A DNA stretch of 64,000 nucleotides from Balanoglossus misakiensis. Lineage: Eukaryota; Hemichordata. Both the position numbers and the translations under genes were made by a program. This document shows positions 37,201-52,200 of this stretch, piece by piece. The notes under the pieces were generated by a model. That model made no database searches. It was given only the letters and a program-made list of their open reading frames with translations, and was not told where the DNA came from. The stretch covers positions 5,456,001 to 5,520,000 of the forward strand of contig CM082576.2 of the NCBI GenBank assembly GCA_040954595.2. The letters are read 5' to 3'. The stretch's first letter is position 1. Each line of letters starts with the position of its first letter.

Positions 37201-40200
37201 ATTTTGTTTGCTACACAGGTGGTCAATTCACCATTGCTTGGCTGTCTTTTATTCAATCTCACTATTCCATGTCTATCTTTGGAAGAACATTGTAGTATCT
37301 TTAACACATTGAATGCCGACAACCAAACCACCATTACCTTATGGGTTCAATGTTATCCTTACGGGACTGCCTCTGTTCATTGCTCATGTGTTCCCACTTG
37401 AAGTGTAAGCTCCAATCAAATCCTGCAAATTGTCAAATCTCACATTAGATGTTTTTAATTACAAGCACACACAAATATAGTACATTGATGTTAGTTTTTT
37501 AATACATCCCAATGAAACTTTGCACTCAAAAAAACTTAAATAAAAAAGAACGACATTAATACCAGTGAATTTACCATAACCTACCGTTGCTGCATGGTGA
37601 CTGTTTGTTACCAAAAATGAAGTATAAAATCACGATATTATTGTGATCATTCAAAATTTAAGAGAGCGAACCGCAAACCTTATCAAATTTGGGGGTTAAT
37701 CCATTTTAATGGTGGGGGGGGGGGGGGTAATGGTTAGTTGAGGTCTGAGATGTGTCGAGCAGGAGAATCACTGGGAAATGAAGGAAGCTACGATGAAGAT
37801 ATCTGAACTGGTTTAGAAAGAATGAAAAAAGAGATAGCAAGCAAGGCATCTTGGGTTTAATCTTGTTAAGAGCCTTGGGTACATTTTGATCAACAGTCAT
37901 GTCAGTAAGAAGGAGAATTCATAAAATTGAGATGAAAATGGAAGATAGGAAAGTAAAAATCTGAAAAAAGAGGTAGAATGACCTATGACCTACAACTGCT
38001 GATCAATACGTAACCACCTTTCCCATATTTTATTTTATTTTTTTCAGGCATTATTTTTCGCTGGTTTTGAATTTTCCATGCAGAGAGAGTTTCCTTGATC
38101 GTTTACCTCCCCTGAACAAGGCATTGCCAAGTTGTGTAGCTCCTCGATATTCAAATGTGTCCAGGTCTATTACGTCAATAACCGGACTGATCAACCGAGT
38201 GGAGTCCTGAAGTAAATGAAAAATCAAGTACAATGTCCACATGGTGCAGAATACGTACGGTCTCCTAAATATGCACGTAATTTTATGATGGGATGTCTGG
38301 TGCTGTCATCTGTGATTGGTCCATACAATCCACGTAGTCAGGATTAATATTAAAAGCCACACCATTTGCCTTGGATCCAAAAAATTCTATTTTGGGACTC
38401 GTTTATTGAGTACAAGTTTTACTAACAACCTATAACTGTTGTTAAGATCAAGATCAAACTACGTGTACTTTTATGAAGACGTTTTTTTCTGTCAAAACGT
38501 AATTATACAATAGCAAGCTTTTTTGTAACATAAGATTGACTCATTTTAGCTATTCTTCTGTTAAGCTATATAACTTGTTTAAAGCAGGATATTATAATAC
38601 ATGTACCATTATACAAGTACATGCATATACAAAGGGATACTTGGTTTCAGTAAAAATAAAACAATTATTGTAAATATCCAGCTGACCAGTAAATAATCAA
38701 CACAATTGAGCAGAGAAGAGAGACAGTAACCATGGTGATAGGAGTGACAGTGACAGGGAGGACATGTGATGTGATCAGTGACAGAAATCTTGGAGAAAAC
38801 TTGTGTAAGACATGAAGGATGAGGTATCCCAAGATTCAAAGTGTCCTGCAATACTAAAATTTCACACTGATGTATACAAGTTGATAATTGATGACTTGAT
38901 ATTAATATTTCTCATTTGTCAACACATGCAGCAGCAGGTGCTTTTCATTTTAATCAAAAAAATGAAATGAAAAAAAATTAAAAGCTGACGTGAATATTGC
39001 TATTAGTTTTTTCAATGTAACCATGGACAAGTTCAAACATAGGACGGCCAAAAATATTTGAATATTTGTTGTAGAAATCACTCAGGGAAACCCACTTTTA
39101 GATGAATGAGTAAAAACAGAATTTGAAATTTTTGGAACACAATTCCATTACAATATGGGTATGATGCAGATTGAACTTGCCTATGATACGCGATTAGTGA
39201 TTGGTTAGTTACACTATACAGACATCACATGACAAAAAGAAAACAACCAACACAATTACCCCACTTTAAATTAATATGTTAATATATTGATCTTCAAACC
39301 TTGCACCATTACAAATAACCACACCACTCACAGATACTACAGACACTGACATAATATGGGGCCTCATTACAGGTTGACTTCGTACGAACAGTAATTGACT
39401 TTGATACAATTAAATGAAGCTACAGAATTTCTGTTCCGCACGATACTGATTTCTTATTCAAACCAAACCAATGTTGAAACATTTCAACAACTATCAGATA
39501 ATGAAACGTCAGCAGCAAGACAAGATATTTGCATATAATTTCTGCATCCAAATCCCCAAAATGAATAAACTTGATAAAATGTTTGAATTCAATTTCACCA
39601 CCCTAAATTGGTCTCTTATTATGCATAGATAACCACTAATTTTGACACTAATGAATGGTAACAATGAGACATTGTGTACTTTGCAAATAAATTCACCTTC
39701 ATTTCTACCACTGAGCCTCTGTCTGAATGTAAATTTAACCCACAGCTGCTGTTTGTGTTGTGTGAAATATTAGATTACAGGTTTCTGATAAAATTGATCA
39801 TATTTCAACACTGGTTCACTTCACCTGTCAGAATTTAAAAACCGTATAGTATGTACCTCCGCGGAGGTCGGCTGACGCTCCAACATATTTGAAGGTATCC
39901 ATGTTGATAACGTCAATGACAGGACACACGACTCTCGTATGATCCTAAGAAAATATCATCACATCCAGGAGAAAGAAATATTTTTGCAAAAATTAATAAC
40001 ACAAAGGCTGTTAGGTGCAATCTGTTAGAAAGCTGTCGTGAATGTTACATGATCTTTATAGAAACGGCACAGAAGTTGATCGGCATTTGTCTTAGAATTA
40101 GTCATGCATTCCAACAGCAACCATTTTTTTCTGAAAGGCATAATAATGTTAATACATGATATGCATTGAAGTTTGCTACAAAGCTGGATTGCATTCAGTG

Positions 40201-43200
40201 GTGAATAACGTTGAAAATGCTGCACAAAAACAAACAGGTGATCCCCTCCCTCCTTCAGAAAATGTATTGTGGAAAAACACTCTGAACAGCGCCCTCATGG
40301 GACACATTAGCTATTAACACACAAACTGCAGGTTTGACCAGGGAGCGTACCATCCTGACACCAAACTATCATCTGTGCATATTTTTCTTCCTTGCCATAG
40401 TTTCAGCAGTAAAACTTATGACTCCAGAAATGAGAAACATACTGTGATTTCACATCTGCAATGTATTCCCGACTGTTGGCCCTGACACTTCACTTCCAAC
40501 ACACTTTGAAAGGACACAAACACCATAAATGTACATTTGTTAACTATCAGGCAAAGATTTCCCCTGGAGTTCCCACGATTACATTCACAAGAACCACATT
40601 GCACAGATGGTCAGTTTATACAGAAAAAACTGCTACAGAACGCGAAGGGGCCACTTTATATCTCAATTTTTTTTGAGTGGCTAGGCAGACCACTCAAGCA
40701 GAAAACATGTCATCACTTTGCGTAAACTCTTCAACTACAAAAGTCGGAGGTCATAATAGTGAAAATACTTCACCACTGGTTTCCTAGTACACAGATGCCA
40801 CAGTTAATTTGAAACTGCCACATCAACTAGCTATTGCATGTGACATTTTAACCAACACTTTCAAATTTATTGAGAGACATGTTGACACAAGTTCTCTCTC
40901 TTCAAAATAGACTTGTCTGGTTTTTGATACATCCAAGACAAACAGTTTTCTCCCAAGTTTGATCCTGTCACCAGTTTGCGTGATTTGATGATCTCCGCAC
41001 AGACAGTAGCCCTTCAATGATGTTTCACTATGGATGCTGGTTGTAAAATGGTGGCTTCTGACTGAAATATGTTCCTCATCATCTCCTGACCGTAAAGTAC
41101 TGGGTACAGCAATCATACCCTAGAGGTCGTCTAATTAAGGATTGAAAAGGTTTTTTTTTTTTTCCAGGTCTGATTGAGTGGTGATTCTGTTAAAAGCTTT
41201 TCATGGTCATTTATATTATTTTATAATCACAGAAATGACTCAATCAAGTTTCAAGGGTTTTCCAGGAGGACATTTCATTTTTCCAGGACTCTCTGAGAGG
41301 TTTTCGAATTCCGGCATTTTCCACAAATGTACGAACCCTTGCAATTGAAATTGAGGTATTACAAACCCAAATTGAAGGCAGAATCTTCGGAAGTTATCCT
41401 AGTCAAAATGCCAGGAATCTTGTCAGGAGTCTCCGGGCTTTGCAAAGACATAAATATTAAAAGCAGAAGAATGAACCCACAGATCTGTGAAAAACATGTA
41501 ACTGGTTCTGCCATTTGCTACTTAATTCTAAACCAGCTCATCAAAGTTGTAAAATAGACCACAAAGGAGAAACCTCATTTCACATCAATGGTGGGCAGCT
41601 CGGTCCCCAATTTACATAACAAAAGGCAGGCAGAAAATCTTTCAGTAACAACGGCCATTTACGGTTCATAAAACAGAGTTTACAGTAAAGTTGAACAAAT
41701 GTTTTGGGCTGTTGGTCATTTATGGTGAGGCTGTCACCCTTTTCCATGGATCAACTGCAAAAGGTTAATGGCATTTCCTTGTAAAGCTGCCGGCAGCTTT
41801 CCTTGATTGGAGGGACTGGACACCTAAATGGTGGAAACCACTTGTTTAATCATACGGGCTGGGCCATTCAAATGGGAAACAATCTGTTGGGTAAACACGC
41901 ATTTGCATCCTTAAATCAAGTAAAGATTTGCTTTTCTTTCTCATCCGTGAGTTTTAAAGACCAGGTTTTCAAAGCCTGTAGGTCTTGCATAAGAAGGTGG
42001 ATATGTGCATGGATGCTGTACCAGCCTTCTGCTTCACTGAAAGTTTAATCTAATGAATCAATTTGCCCGCCTGGATAATCTGATAAATATAGTGAAACTT
42101 TTTAAATTGGTTGACTTCAGAGTACACAAATAATCAAATGGCAGACTGTCTGAGAATGGGTGACAGATAAAATTCAGGGCTTCATTTACAGCAATCACTC
42201 TTGCCCTCTTTCTTTTAATATTCTTCCGCGGAGCTAGCACAGTACGTGGATTTGGATACAGCACACGTCGCTGGGGCCTGGAGTGTCACTGACAATTTAT
42301 TCATTGAGGGGCATTTGTGTCACAGGCGAGGTATTGCATGTCAGTGAGGCTAGCCAACACAAGGGCACCATTTCCCTGGAGTTCGATACTATTCCGGGGT
42401 TATCACTACAGGGCAGTCTGCCACTTGAATGTCTTCAGAAATATCAGCACATGAGTGACACTTAACATTGGTACATCTGACTGGATACAGTTTCAGGTGA
42501 TTGTGTCATTTTGCATAGGGAAAAGTGGCAGCTAGCAATGTGGAAGATTGGCATCCATCATTGTTTCCTGAATTGTCACTCATCATCTAAACCCTCACTC
42601 ATTATACCAGAGTCGTGTACTAAACACAGAACTTCCACAAAAAAACCTGACCTTTTGACCCAGGTACCCATCAATCTTAAACACATGGACAACTCCAGCT
42701 GAGGGTTTTCCCACAAGCAGCCGCGAACTTGACCTCAATGACTCACCTCTTTGATCCTCTGCAGAAGTGGCAACAGCCAGCCTTTGTTGGCTTCTATGTG
42801 ACTATCAAGAAATGTTAAAACATCGGCAGTTGCTGATGCAGCACCTCGTACACGAGATCGTATAAGACCTACGGGGCAAATGTAGAAATAAATATTAGAT
42901 TAAGCACTGACACAAAATGAAAATAAATTCTTTCTTTCAGTTAGAGAACGTGTCCATGAAGAGTGACAAACAATTAATTGGTTGCTAGGAAACTGTTGAT
43001 AAAAACGTGACTAGTTCTTTAAAGGTGTTGAATCGATTTCTAAGGGACATGCTCAACTTTCAAAAGAGTCTCGCACAAGTCCCTCACAAGAATGTACCAG
43101 AATCAAAATCCCAACTGTATGTAAATAGAAGTTTCTAAATGTCTTTGACTGACGCGAGATATAAATCTAGTCATTGTGAGCAGCTGTCTGCATCCACTGC

Positions 43201-46200
43201 CAGACCCCTCACTGGAATTGCGGGCAGCAAACATATCTTTCCAACCAACATCCGCACATTGCATAGAGTTTTTTTACACAGTACACATCGTGCAGACTGC
43301 TTGGGAAAAGGTCTCAACTTCCCTGCCTTCGCGTATAGTAAACGGACGTGACTCAATCTGCAGCAAGTACACAGAGCTTAGCTCTTAGAATTCTGTGATT
43401 CTGTGAGGACATGACTCATAAACTGATGACCAAACATACCAACCTTCTCGTTTTGAATTTCTTAAAACTTTCACTTTTGGCAATTGCGTCAATAAAAGCC
43501 CATCTTCAGCTGTGAAACAAATACAAAAAGGAATGATTTTGTTGAGATACCATATAAACATCAATGAAATTCCATGAAGATCCCTTGAAAACAGGTACAC
43601 TCGTCCTATTCTTGTGCATTTGTTGTGACAATTCAAGTGTAAGACATCTGTACTCAATACAAAATAAAATCAAGTCCCTGTATGTTTGATTTACCAAACG
43701 CAAGCAGAACCACATTCACTTGTTCCTGATAACCTCTGTGTCCCATACTCTTAAATCATCACAGGCATCTGATAACGTCAAAGACATATATGTTTGACCA
43801 CTTTGTAATGTTGTACACATTCATATGGGATCGAGTGCCGCAGATAGCCTGCAGCATGTAATGTGTGTAGTTCCAGTACTTTCCCTGCTGGTAATTCAAA
43901 TAAATAATTCTCAACAAACCAGGACGAATTCTCTGGGAACTTTCGCAAATCACTTTTCCACCCCCTTCTATTCCGTGACAATGGCCACAGAACCAGTATC
44001 ATCTTTGTTCCAAACATTTTGTATTCAAAATTAAAATTGGATTACCTCCATGGTATGATTATGACGAAAATAAACCTGATTTTCACATTTTGGCACATTT
44101 TATGTGCATGCGAGAATAAGACAAATTTTCTTAAATGGCTTAAAACCAACACGGTCTCTAGTGCCACATCTGAACAGACCGTACGGAATTTAATATTTTC
44201 TGTTGCAGATGTGTTCTGTAAGTTAGCATTGACTTGATGTTTAAGTTTCACCCCCATGGATTGTTAACTTCAACTTGCCACCTTCGGGGGGCTGAGATGA
44301 AGAGATCAAGTGTGCGTGTGTATGTGTATACTCACGGTCATCACTGAAATCATCCACCAAGATAATTTCTCTGATCAACTGAGGAGGGCTTCTGTTTAAG
44401 ACACTGTTGGAAGCAAAATAGAAAGCCAATTAGGGCAAATAGAAATTCATGCCATAAGCTATTAAGAAAGTTACTTCGTGACTGATCGAGTTTCAGAGCA
44501 ATTCTGCAGAAATTGGGAAAAGGTGGTGGTAATTCCAAAAGGTCAGGCAGCTACGAAACTCAAGTGATTCGATAAACGCTGGCAAGACAGGAACTTCAAA
44601 GACAGATATCTGACATGTGACCTCAATTTGTGCCTTGCCAATTCGCTGGAAAACAACTTTGGCCTCTCGGAATCATTGAAAACTCTCCAGTGTCTCAGTG
44701 CCGAGGAATGCGGCTAAATGGACATCCAACCTTCAGTTTCAATTAGACGGATAAACACAGTCAATCAAGGCAATTTCTTCCAGAGCAAACCCTTGAAATT
44801 CCACTTCATTCCTTCGGCAAGAATAGACCCGAAATTGCCACATTCCTCAGGAATTTTATCTTTTCGTGTGAAACTTTTTCTCAATTCAACTGATGCAAAT
44901 GAAATACTAACAAGGCTTTGTTAACGAAGAAAATGTTTAGGTTTATTAATTAATTATGGTAATATAGGTATTCCTGAGACCTATTGATTCAACTTGCGTC
45001 CCTTGGACACTGCAGTAGTCAGCTATTTGGATCATATTTTATTCCAGAGGGCAAGAAGGTCTTGTCCCTGGGTCTCTATGGCAAGAAATGAAGGCCACAC
45101 CTCGAAAACACACGCAGTTATATACTGAGTCAGTATATACAGGGCAACATGGATGTATAATACTTGAAACTAAATGTGTGTTTGTGTCTGAGCTGACCCC
45201 CGCTGCTTGTTTGTGTTCCATATATCACTTTTCATTGAGACATAACACAAACAGCTACACAAAGTCAAACTCAAACAGATATTTTATAAATATTTGGTCC
45301 GTGTGGGAGACAGAATCATATGAATGCTATGCATGCAATGTGGGCTGGTCTGATGGGACATGATTTATATGTAAAAGCAATATGAAAGAGTATAATCACT
45401 TGATAAATGCATAAAATTTTCACTCTAGAACGATACATTTTTTGACATATTTATGATAAACTCTTGGCATCAGCTGATCTAGAGTAGAGTAGAGTAGTGG
45501 ATGGGCTATTCCATGTCAGTTAGTAGGGGTGTCTACTTACCTTATAACACTTCTGAGCAGTGTAGACCTTGCCTCATTATGAAAGGTAATAATAACTGAA
45601 GTTTGTGGAAGACTTGCGAAATCATATGCCATGTTTGCACATCTGTAGAAAAAGAAAGCAAAGAGAAATTTAAAGTAATGTCAGATTCTCAAATTCAGTT
45701 TTTGATGCCAATTCAGTTTTGTCTGATTGGTCAGCATATGCCCAGGAATCCTGTTTTCTGGTCCCAGTAGATGGGCGATAGGAAGAATAAATTAGTCAAG
45801 ATTTTATTAATAAGTTTTTGGGAAATGAAAAAAAAGCCTAGACTGATCCTATAAAATGAATAATGCTAAGGCTGCATTCACAAACACCTCTGGAGGGGGG
45901 GGCGGGAGAATTCAATTTTTTTTACCGTTTATTTTCACATGCCCCCCTCAACAACCTGAAATATTTTCAAATCCCCCCCTTCCGAACTGCTAAAATTTTC
46001 AAATCCCCCCCCCCCCCATTTTCTTTCACTCAGCAAAACACATCACCTATCTATCTTGTAAAAAAGAAAAACAGCGCTCCCATGAAAAGAATTTGAAACT
46101 GATGTTTCCCCTCATCAGTGGGTATTAAAACTGAACATTGTTTTTATTTTTTAAGTATCTGTATTCTGTGTTGGGAGACATTGTAAACCAAGAATTGAAG

Positions 46201-49200
46201 GGGGTGGGTTTGGGAGGGGGTGTCCCCCTCCCACGTAAGAAAATTTTATAAAATACAGAGCTCAAAGCTGCATTTTAATGAACCTGGCAAAAGCACATTA
46301 ACTCAACTACCGGTATGTTGGGGAGGACAAATTTAACCGCCGCCGCTCAAAGTTATCATGGGGTGGGGGCAAGTCCCCTGACCTGGGACACTAGATAAAC
46401 CAGTCAATGTTTGAAAGGTGTTGATAAATGGAGGGGGTGGGTGTGGGAGGGGGTGTCCCCCTCCCACATTAGAAAATTTTGTAAAATAAGGGGCGCGAAA
46501 CTGCATTTTTGTGGACTCAAAATAAATATTTAGTCGTCAAAGTTTTCAAGTCCCCCCCTTTCAGTCCCTAAATTATTTCAAATCCCCCCCTTACATACCC
46601 TCAATTTTTTCAAATCCCCCCCCTCAATTCTCCCGCCCCCCCCTCCAGAGGTGTTTGTGAATGCAGCCTAAAAACTTAGAGATTACAACATCAATCAAAG
46701 CAAAGACAAAAATAAATAAGTCCGAGAGAACTTCTCCTATCCCCAACTTAGGTATACTGTAGGCAGTTCAAATATCAAACAGTCATTTGCTAATATTTCC
46801 ACTATACACTGACTCCTACGGATACTAATCTCTCAGCAAATAGAATATTTGATCACACATGCAAAACTTGGAAAACTTCACATGTATATTTTAATAAATA
46901 CACGAGTATTATAAGTTTATAACTTGTTGACTGTAGGCATGTTCTCAATAATCCAGCCATTTTCTTTGTAAAATTTAACAGATATTTCACAGCACATACA
47001 CTAAAAAGCCAGCACACTCAGAAGGATATACATAAAACATAAATTGTCATGATTTAAGTATCATGATTATTTATAGAGTCTTTAATACACATTAATAGAC
47101 CTGAAATGAGATTCTGCAGCAGGCCCACTTGTTTACATGCGGAACAAAATGGCTCATTTCAAGCACCCATCAAAAGAAATTACATACTACAGTACACCCG
47201 AATAGAAATGTTTTTGCAAAGTGTTGGGGCTTACAGCGCTGCAATCCTCAAGTGTATTCCTAATTTGCATCATCATGTTGGTCTGTATCGCCACAAATTT
47301 AAATCTTTAGCTTGGCCACTTCATGTGTGGCCCTATTCAAAGTCTGTAAAGTCTAGGGAAGAAAGTTAAAAAGCAAAGCTTTGGTAGCATGGAAAGTTAC
47401 CAGCCTGTCTCAAGTGTACATTGTACAGTGGCGTAAGTAAGTGTTTATAAGTAGACCACCACCACAAAGAACTTTGTTTCAAGTTCAAATACACCCATAG
47501 CCACGGCATGCCATTGCCACTTTGCATCAAGACACAAATTACTTGATTCACTGCATCTATGCCACATTCTACTTGGTGGCACCATGTATCCGCTGCTACT
47601 GGTCTATGCTTTTCTTTCCTTTCCCATTTTTTGTTTGGAGGAGGGGGGGGGGGGTGTCGCCTATGAGTTATTGAACTATTTGAAGTGACAACTAAACAAC
47701 TCACTTGGTCTGAAAATAACAGTATAAACAAATTTGCAACAAATTAGGTGGCCGATTGACCTTGTGAGATAAAAGACAAATAGGTATGTCCATGCCATCA
47801 AGTAGGTCATGCAAGAAACACTGCAGCAAAGATGACCTGTCATCAACAGAGACACACAACTCAGCAGGCTGACAATAATGTTATGAAAGTCAATACTCTA
47901 CCTATAATCCTCTCCAATCATATGGGTCACAGTTCAAGTTCAAATTCTAGGTTATTGTAAACTACCAGTAAATTCTTTTCAACTTTCAAGTGCCAGTAAT
48001 ACAACATGACAACTATAGAAACATGTCATCTTTCATTAATTTTCAGCTTTAAATGACGCAGAGTGCCCCAAAGCATCCACATTCATCTGTACGGCATGGA
48101 ACGTACACCAACGCAGTGACTGTAATGTACCGACTGAGTAAGAATTATTTGACTCAGGCACAGATGTTGGAAAATTGATTCAATTTCCCTGCAATTAAAA
48201 ACAAAATCCGGTATATTTTTATGACTTGAAGGCTTATATATATCGTACCGATATATCATTTTCTTTGTTATACCGGTAGTACGGTAAACTAAAAATACAC
48301 CATATTAAATCAACATTCAGTTGCATTTTTAGATTCAGGGCAGATGTCCCTACAATGCACATTCATATCGGTCTCCCGTCTCTTCCATGCTTTTACATCA
48401 ATGGCCAGTTTAGATCAGCTTGGATGGTAAAAAGGAAAAGGCATACAGATAAGTCTTGTCTAAGCAGCTTTCGAAGACTTGAATGTAATTGGTAACATAA
48501 CAAAACAAGCAACTCTTTCCTTTTCAATCACGCATGATTTCTCTTCCTCAGTTGGGTTTTACAATTGTGTAATGGATACAGGAAGAAACAGACTGCCCTC
48601 TGCGCACCTGGTCTGACGATACCAGACCACATGCTCCAACGCGCTGTGACAGCCAATCAGATCGAACTGAACAGATACAGATCAGTGGATTGCACATACA
48701 GTTAATCCGCACTCTCAGATCTGTAAATTTAGTTTAGGGACTGACTTCGGGTAAATTTGCAGAACAGCTTTGAGCAGGCCCTGGCCATTAGTATAGGGGG
48801 AGCTGAAACTTGAATTTGCCCTTTTTGTCAATAAAGGCACAAAGTCTTTGTGTGCGCAGCAGCTCTGTCCTTTTGAGAGCAGAACCAACACAGGCACAAG
48901 CTGTGCACAAAAACAATTGGATTTGAGACTAATTGGATAGCCACGGCCAATGCTGTGCATTGCTGCAGACAAAAAAAGCCCACTTGATTGTCATCGGCTT
49001 TGGTGGCATTAGTACAACCATAGACAACCATGGTACAACTCTGGTCAACAATTGTCCAGGTATTTCAGCTACACGTGTACACGCAACAAGTGGTCCCTCA
49101 GTAAACGCTTCCCCTAGATGTCATGATCAGTGCCTTCATTAGTATTTTGCAGGGATGGCGCAAAGACCCCCCCCCCCCCGGCACACAGTTACAATACAGA

Positions 49201-52200
49201 AAAGCGACTCTGGTGTAAATCAAAAAGTTTAGTGGCCAGTGGCTAGACGTTCATTGTGGTGCACTGGCGTGGAAGTTTGTCGAAAACAAAAAACCCACAG
49301 AGCAGTGAGAAAGGTGTAACCATTGTAAAGAACTAAAAATAGAACATCAGTATTTTAAGCTCCACCTGGTGTCGGTTTGTAACGAAAGGTCCGACATACA
49401 GGCTGCTAATGAAGGATCCCTATTACTTAGCCCCGACTTCTAAAGACCCAACAGAGTGAAAAGCGAGAGAGAAGAGCAGGCCCTACAGGCTACAGCGACT
49501 GTTAAGTCTCATCAGAATAGAATGTCGGTCAACTATTCATGCTTGTTTCATCTCTTCCTTTTTTCCCATGGTGTTACATAGTTGCAAAATCCTAAGGTGT
49601 TACACAGTCACAATTTCATAATGGCCTGTTTCTTCTAACTCAGTTTTACTCTTAAGGGGTGAGTCCAGCACAATACTATGAGACAAGGCATTGGAGGTTT
49701 GCCTGGCTCAATGGTTGAACCAAATCTGACACAGGAAAAACACCATACTAGTAATTATGTGCATGTATCGACAAACAACCTGAAAGCTAAAGAGCAATCA
49801 CATGAGAAATCTTCGTCTTCTCGTCATCCTCCACTACTCACTTTGACAGCCTGGTGTCTGGAACATCTCTGTCAGGTGGGATCTCGTCACTCTTTCGTTG
49901 ATTGAATTGATTCCTCTTGTAAGCGTCTTTGATGCCGGCATCCCTCGTCTTATCAATGTAAGCCTTGGCATCAAACGCCGCTGGGATCTCTAACTTCTCC
50001 TCTGCATACTGGTAAAAAGAATAAAAGAAAGAGAAGTCTGAGATGATGAACCTCCATCAAGAATTAAACGTAAATGGATAATATCTGTACATTGGGCCAC
50101 GATAATGATGATGATGACCACCAAGTTTAAGTGCATAATGCTAGAGTCCAGGCACATCTGGACAAAATACGTCTGTCTATTCCTTCATTGTCTGATCAAG
50201 GTTTCCCACGAGAACTACAGCAACTTCCGAGATCATATTGATGGTCGTCAAGCGAGCTCAAAGTGGTAACAACACGTAGGTGGTGTAAATATACAAAGGG
50301 ATTTAAAATTATTGTTATTCTGTGCTGTTAGTCATAGTTTTAACCAAATGTGTTGTCCTTCTCAAAAGAATTCTTTGACTCAATTGCCAGGTTCGGTACA
50401 AAAATTCTTTAACTAAACGTGTCATGGTTGTACATGTTCACTCCCATCGCATGTAAATAACACATCACATTAACACAAGCATATCAGAACGACTAGTATA
50501 CACATGGTGAATTTCCTACAATGGAAAACAGCCAGTGAATATATTTGAATATATTTGAATGGGTCTGTGAAAGGGCTCCCATTTAAAATTGGTTTTGAGA
50601 AAAAACTAAGGTGTTAAATTTGCACCACTCAGTCACTCTGAACTTAGAAGTTAAGCTACCAACTTTAAACGTGTGAATCTTCACATCTTCTGCTAGACAT
50701 TTAGATACAACTGTACGCTGAGGAAAAGTCACCATAACAACACTATACAGTTTAATCTTCATCTGATAAGATGATCTCCAGACATGAGTTGACCAACTTC
50801 AAACATTGCCAGGCCAACAAGTCCTATTGACACTGACCAATACTGATACAATAGATGATTAAACGAAACAGCTACATTTATATACAACACATTTCTGTTA
50901 AAAGGGGGCCATTTTGCCGACGCCTCATTTTTGTATGTGTTCAAATGCCCTCTCAAAACTACCAAAATATTATTGCAATGAATGGGGCATCATTTGTGGC
51001 TTTGTATTCAAAGACAATGAGGTGGGAATCAAGTTACTTTGGGTTGTTGTTTGAAGATCATTTCTGGGTGGGTCTGACCATAGCTTTCTCTAGGGTCTAG
51101 GGTCTGACCAGACAGTATGTTGATAATTCAGGAGTATTATGTCATAAAAACATGAGATAATGATTGTTCTGAGTCTAGTGTAACATTTGCAGTTGCTAGC
51201 CATCCCGGGGACCTGTACTATACTAGTTATCAACTATCAATTTCAGCGCTGAGGACCATGCATGTCAATTATCTTAAGTGGGGGTATACATGACACCCAT
51301 CTGCCAGGCGACCTGGCAGAGCTACTTGTTAAAAGGAGTATTATGGTCATTACACTGGTAATATTAAATATCCCCACGAAATTAAGATTTCTAGGCACTT
51401 GCCAGTCAGCAGATACCATAAGGTAATATCAAATTTAATTTTCTGAAAACTTCGTAAAGGACCAAAAAACAGGCAATATGGTATATGAAAAGAAAAAGTC
51501 ACCACTGTCCAACCACATTTCACCTGACTGTGCAAACTGACTTTGAAATTTGCGGATGTCTAGGGAAGTGTATCGCCCCTGATGATGTTGAAGAATTTTA
51601 CTCCGGTTGCTCTTAACTATGAGAAGTGTACTATTGCCCCCATTCCAAGCATTTATTACTGTCAAGATTATTTTGGGTCTCACTGAATATGAGCTCGTAA
51701 AAATGACAATATTTCGGTCTGAAATAAGAGTATGAGAATACTGTATCAGTGTCTCCCAGCAACTTGATCAAAAGCGCTTGCACGCTATATCAGAAAGAGA
51801 TGCTTTTACACACCCACCCCCAGGATATTTGTGGATCTCAAACATGTTTCCACGTCCGACTTCGAAATATGAACGCTGGCTCCAAGGAGCGATGCTTGAC
51901 CTTTCGCCCAGCTGGGTTCTTATCGATACGACCAAGCTGCAGATTCTGATAAGCACAAGGTAAACTTATTTCCCCGAATAAAGGGTGCGATTCATCCGTA
52001 TTTATTGTACTTACTGTATATATCGGTATTACGGGTAATTTCGATTAATAAGATTCGCTACATAAATAATGCCGTCGGGCACATTTACAATTCATTGTAT
52101 TTCACAATTCATTTCCATTAGTTGTTTTCTTAACTGACTTGCGGATTAAGAACGCTATATTGTCAATTGTTTCACAAAAGCGCTACACTAACACACAATA

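Noticed and set aside
40823-41116. 97-codon minus-strand frame in GALNT intron 6, considered as an extra exon
   Set aside because: It has no similarity to the GALNT family and the flanking exons already join in frame without it.
45867-46671. Possible CRISPR-like or satellite array, suggested by repeated C-rich blocks
   Set aside because: The perfect terminal inverted repeats and TAA duplication show it is a transposable element; the repeats have no regular spacing.
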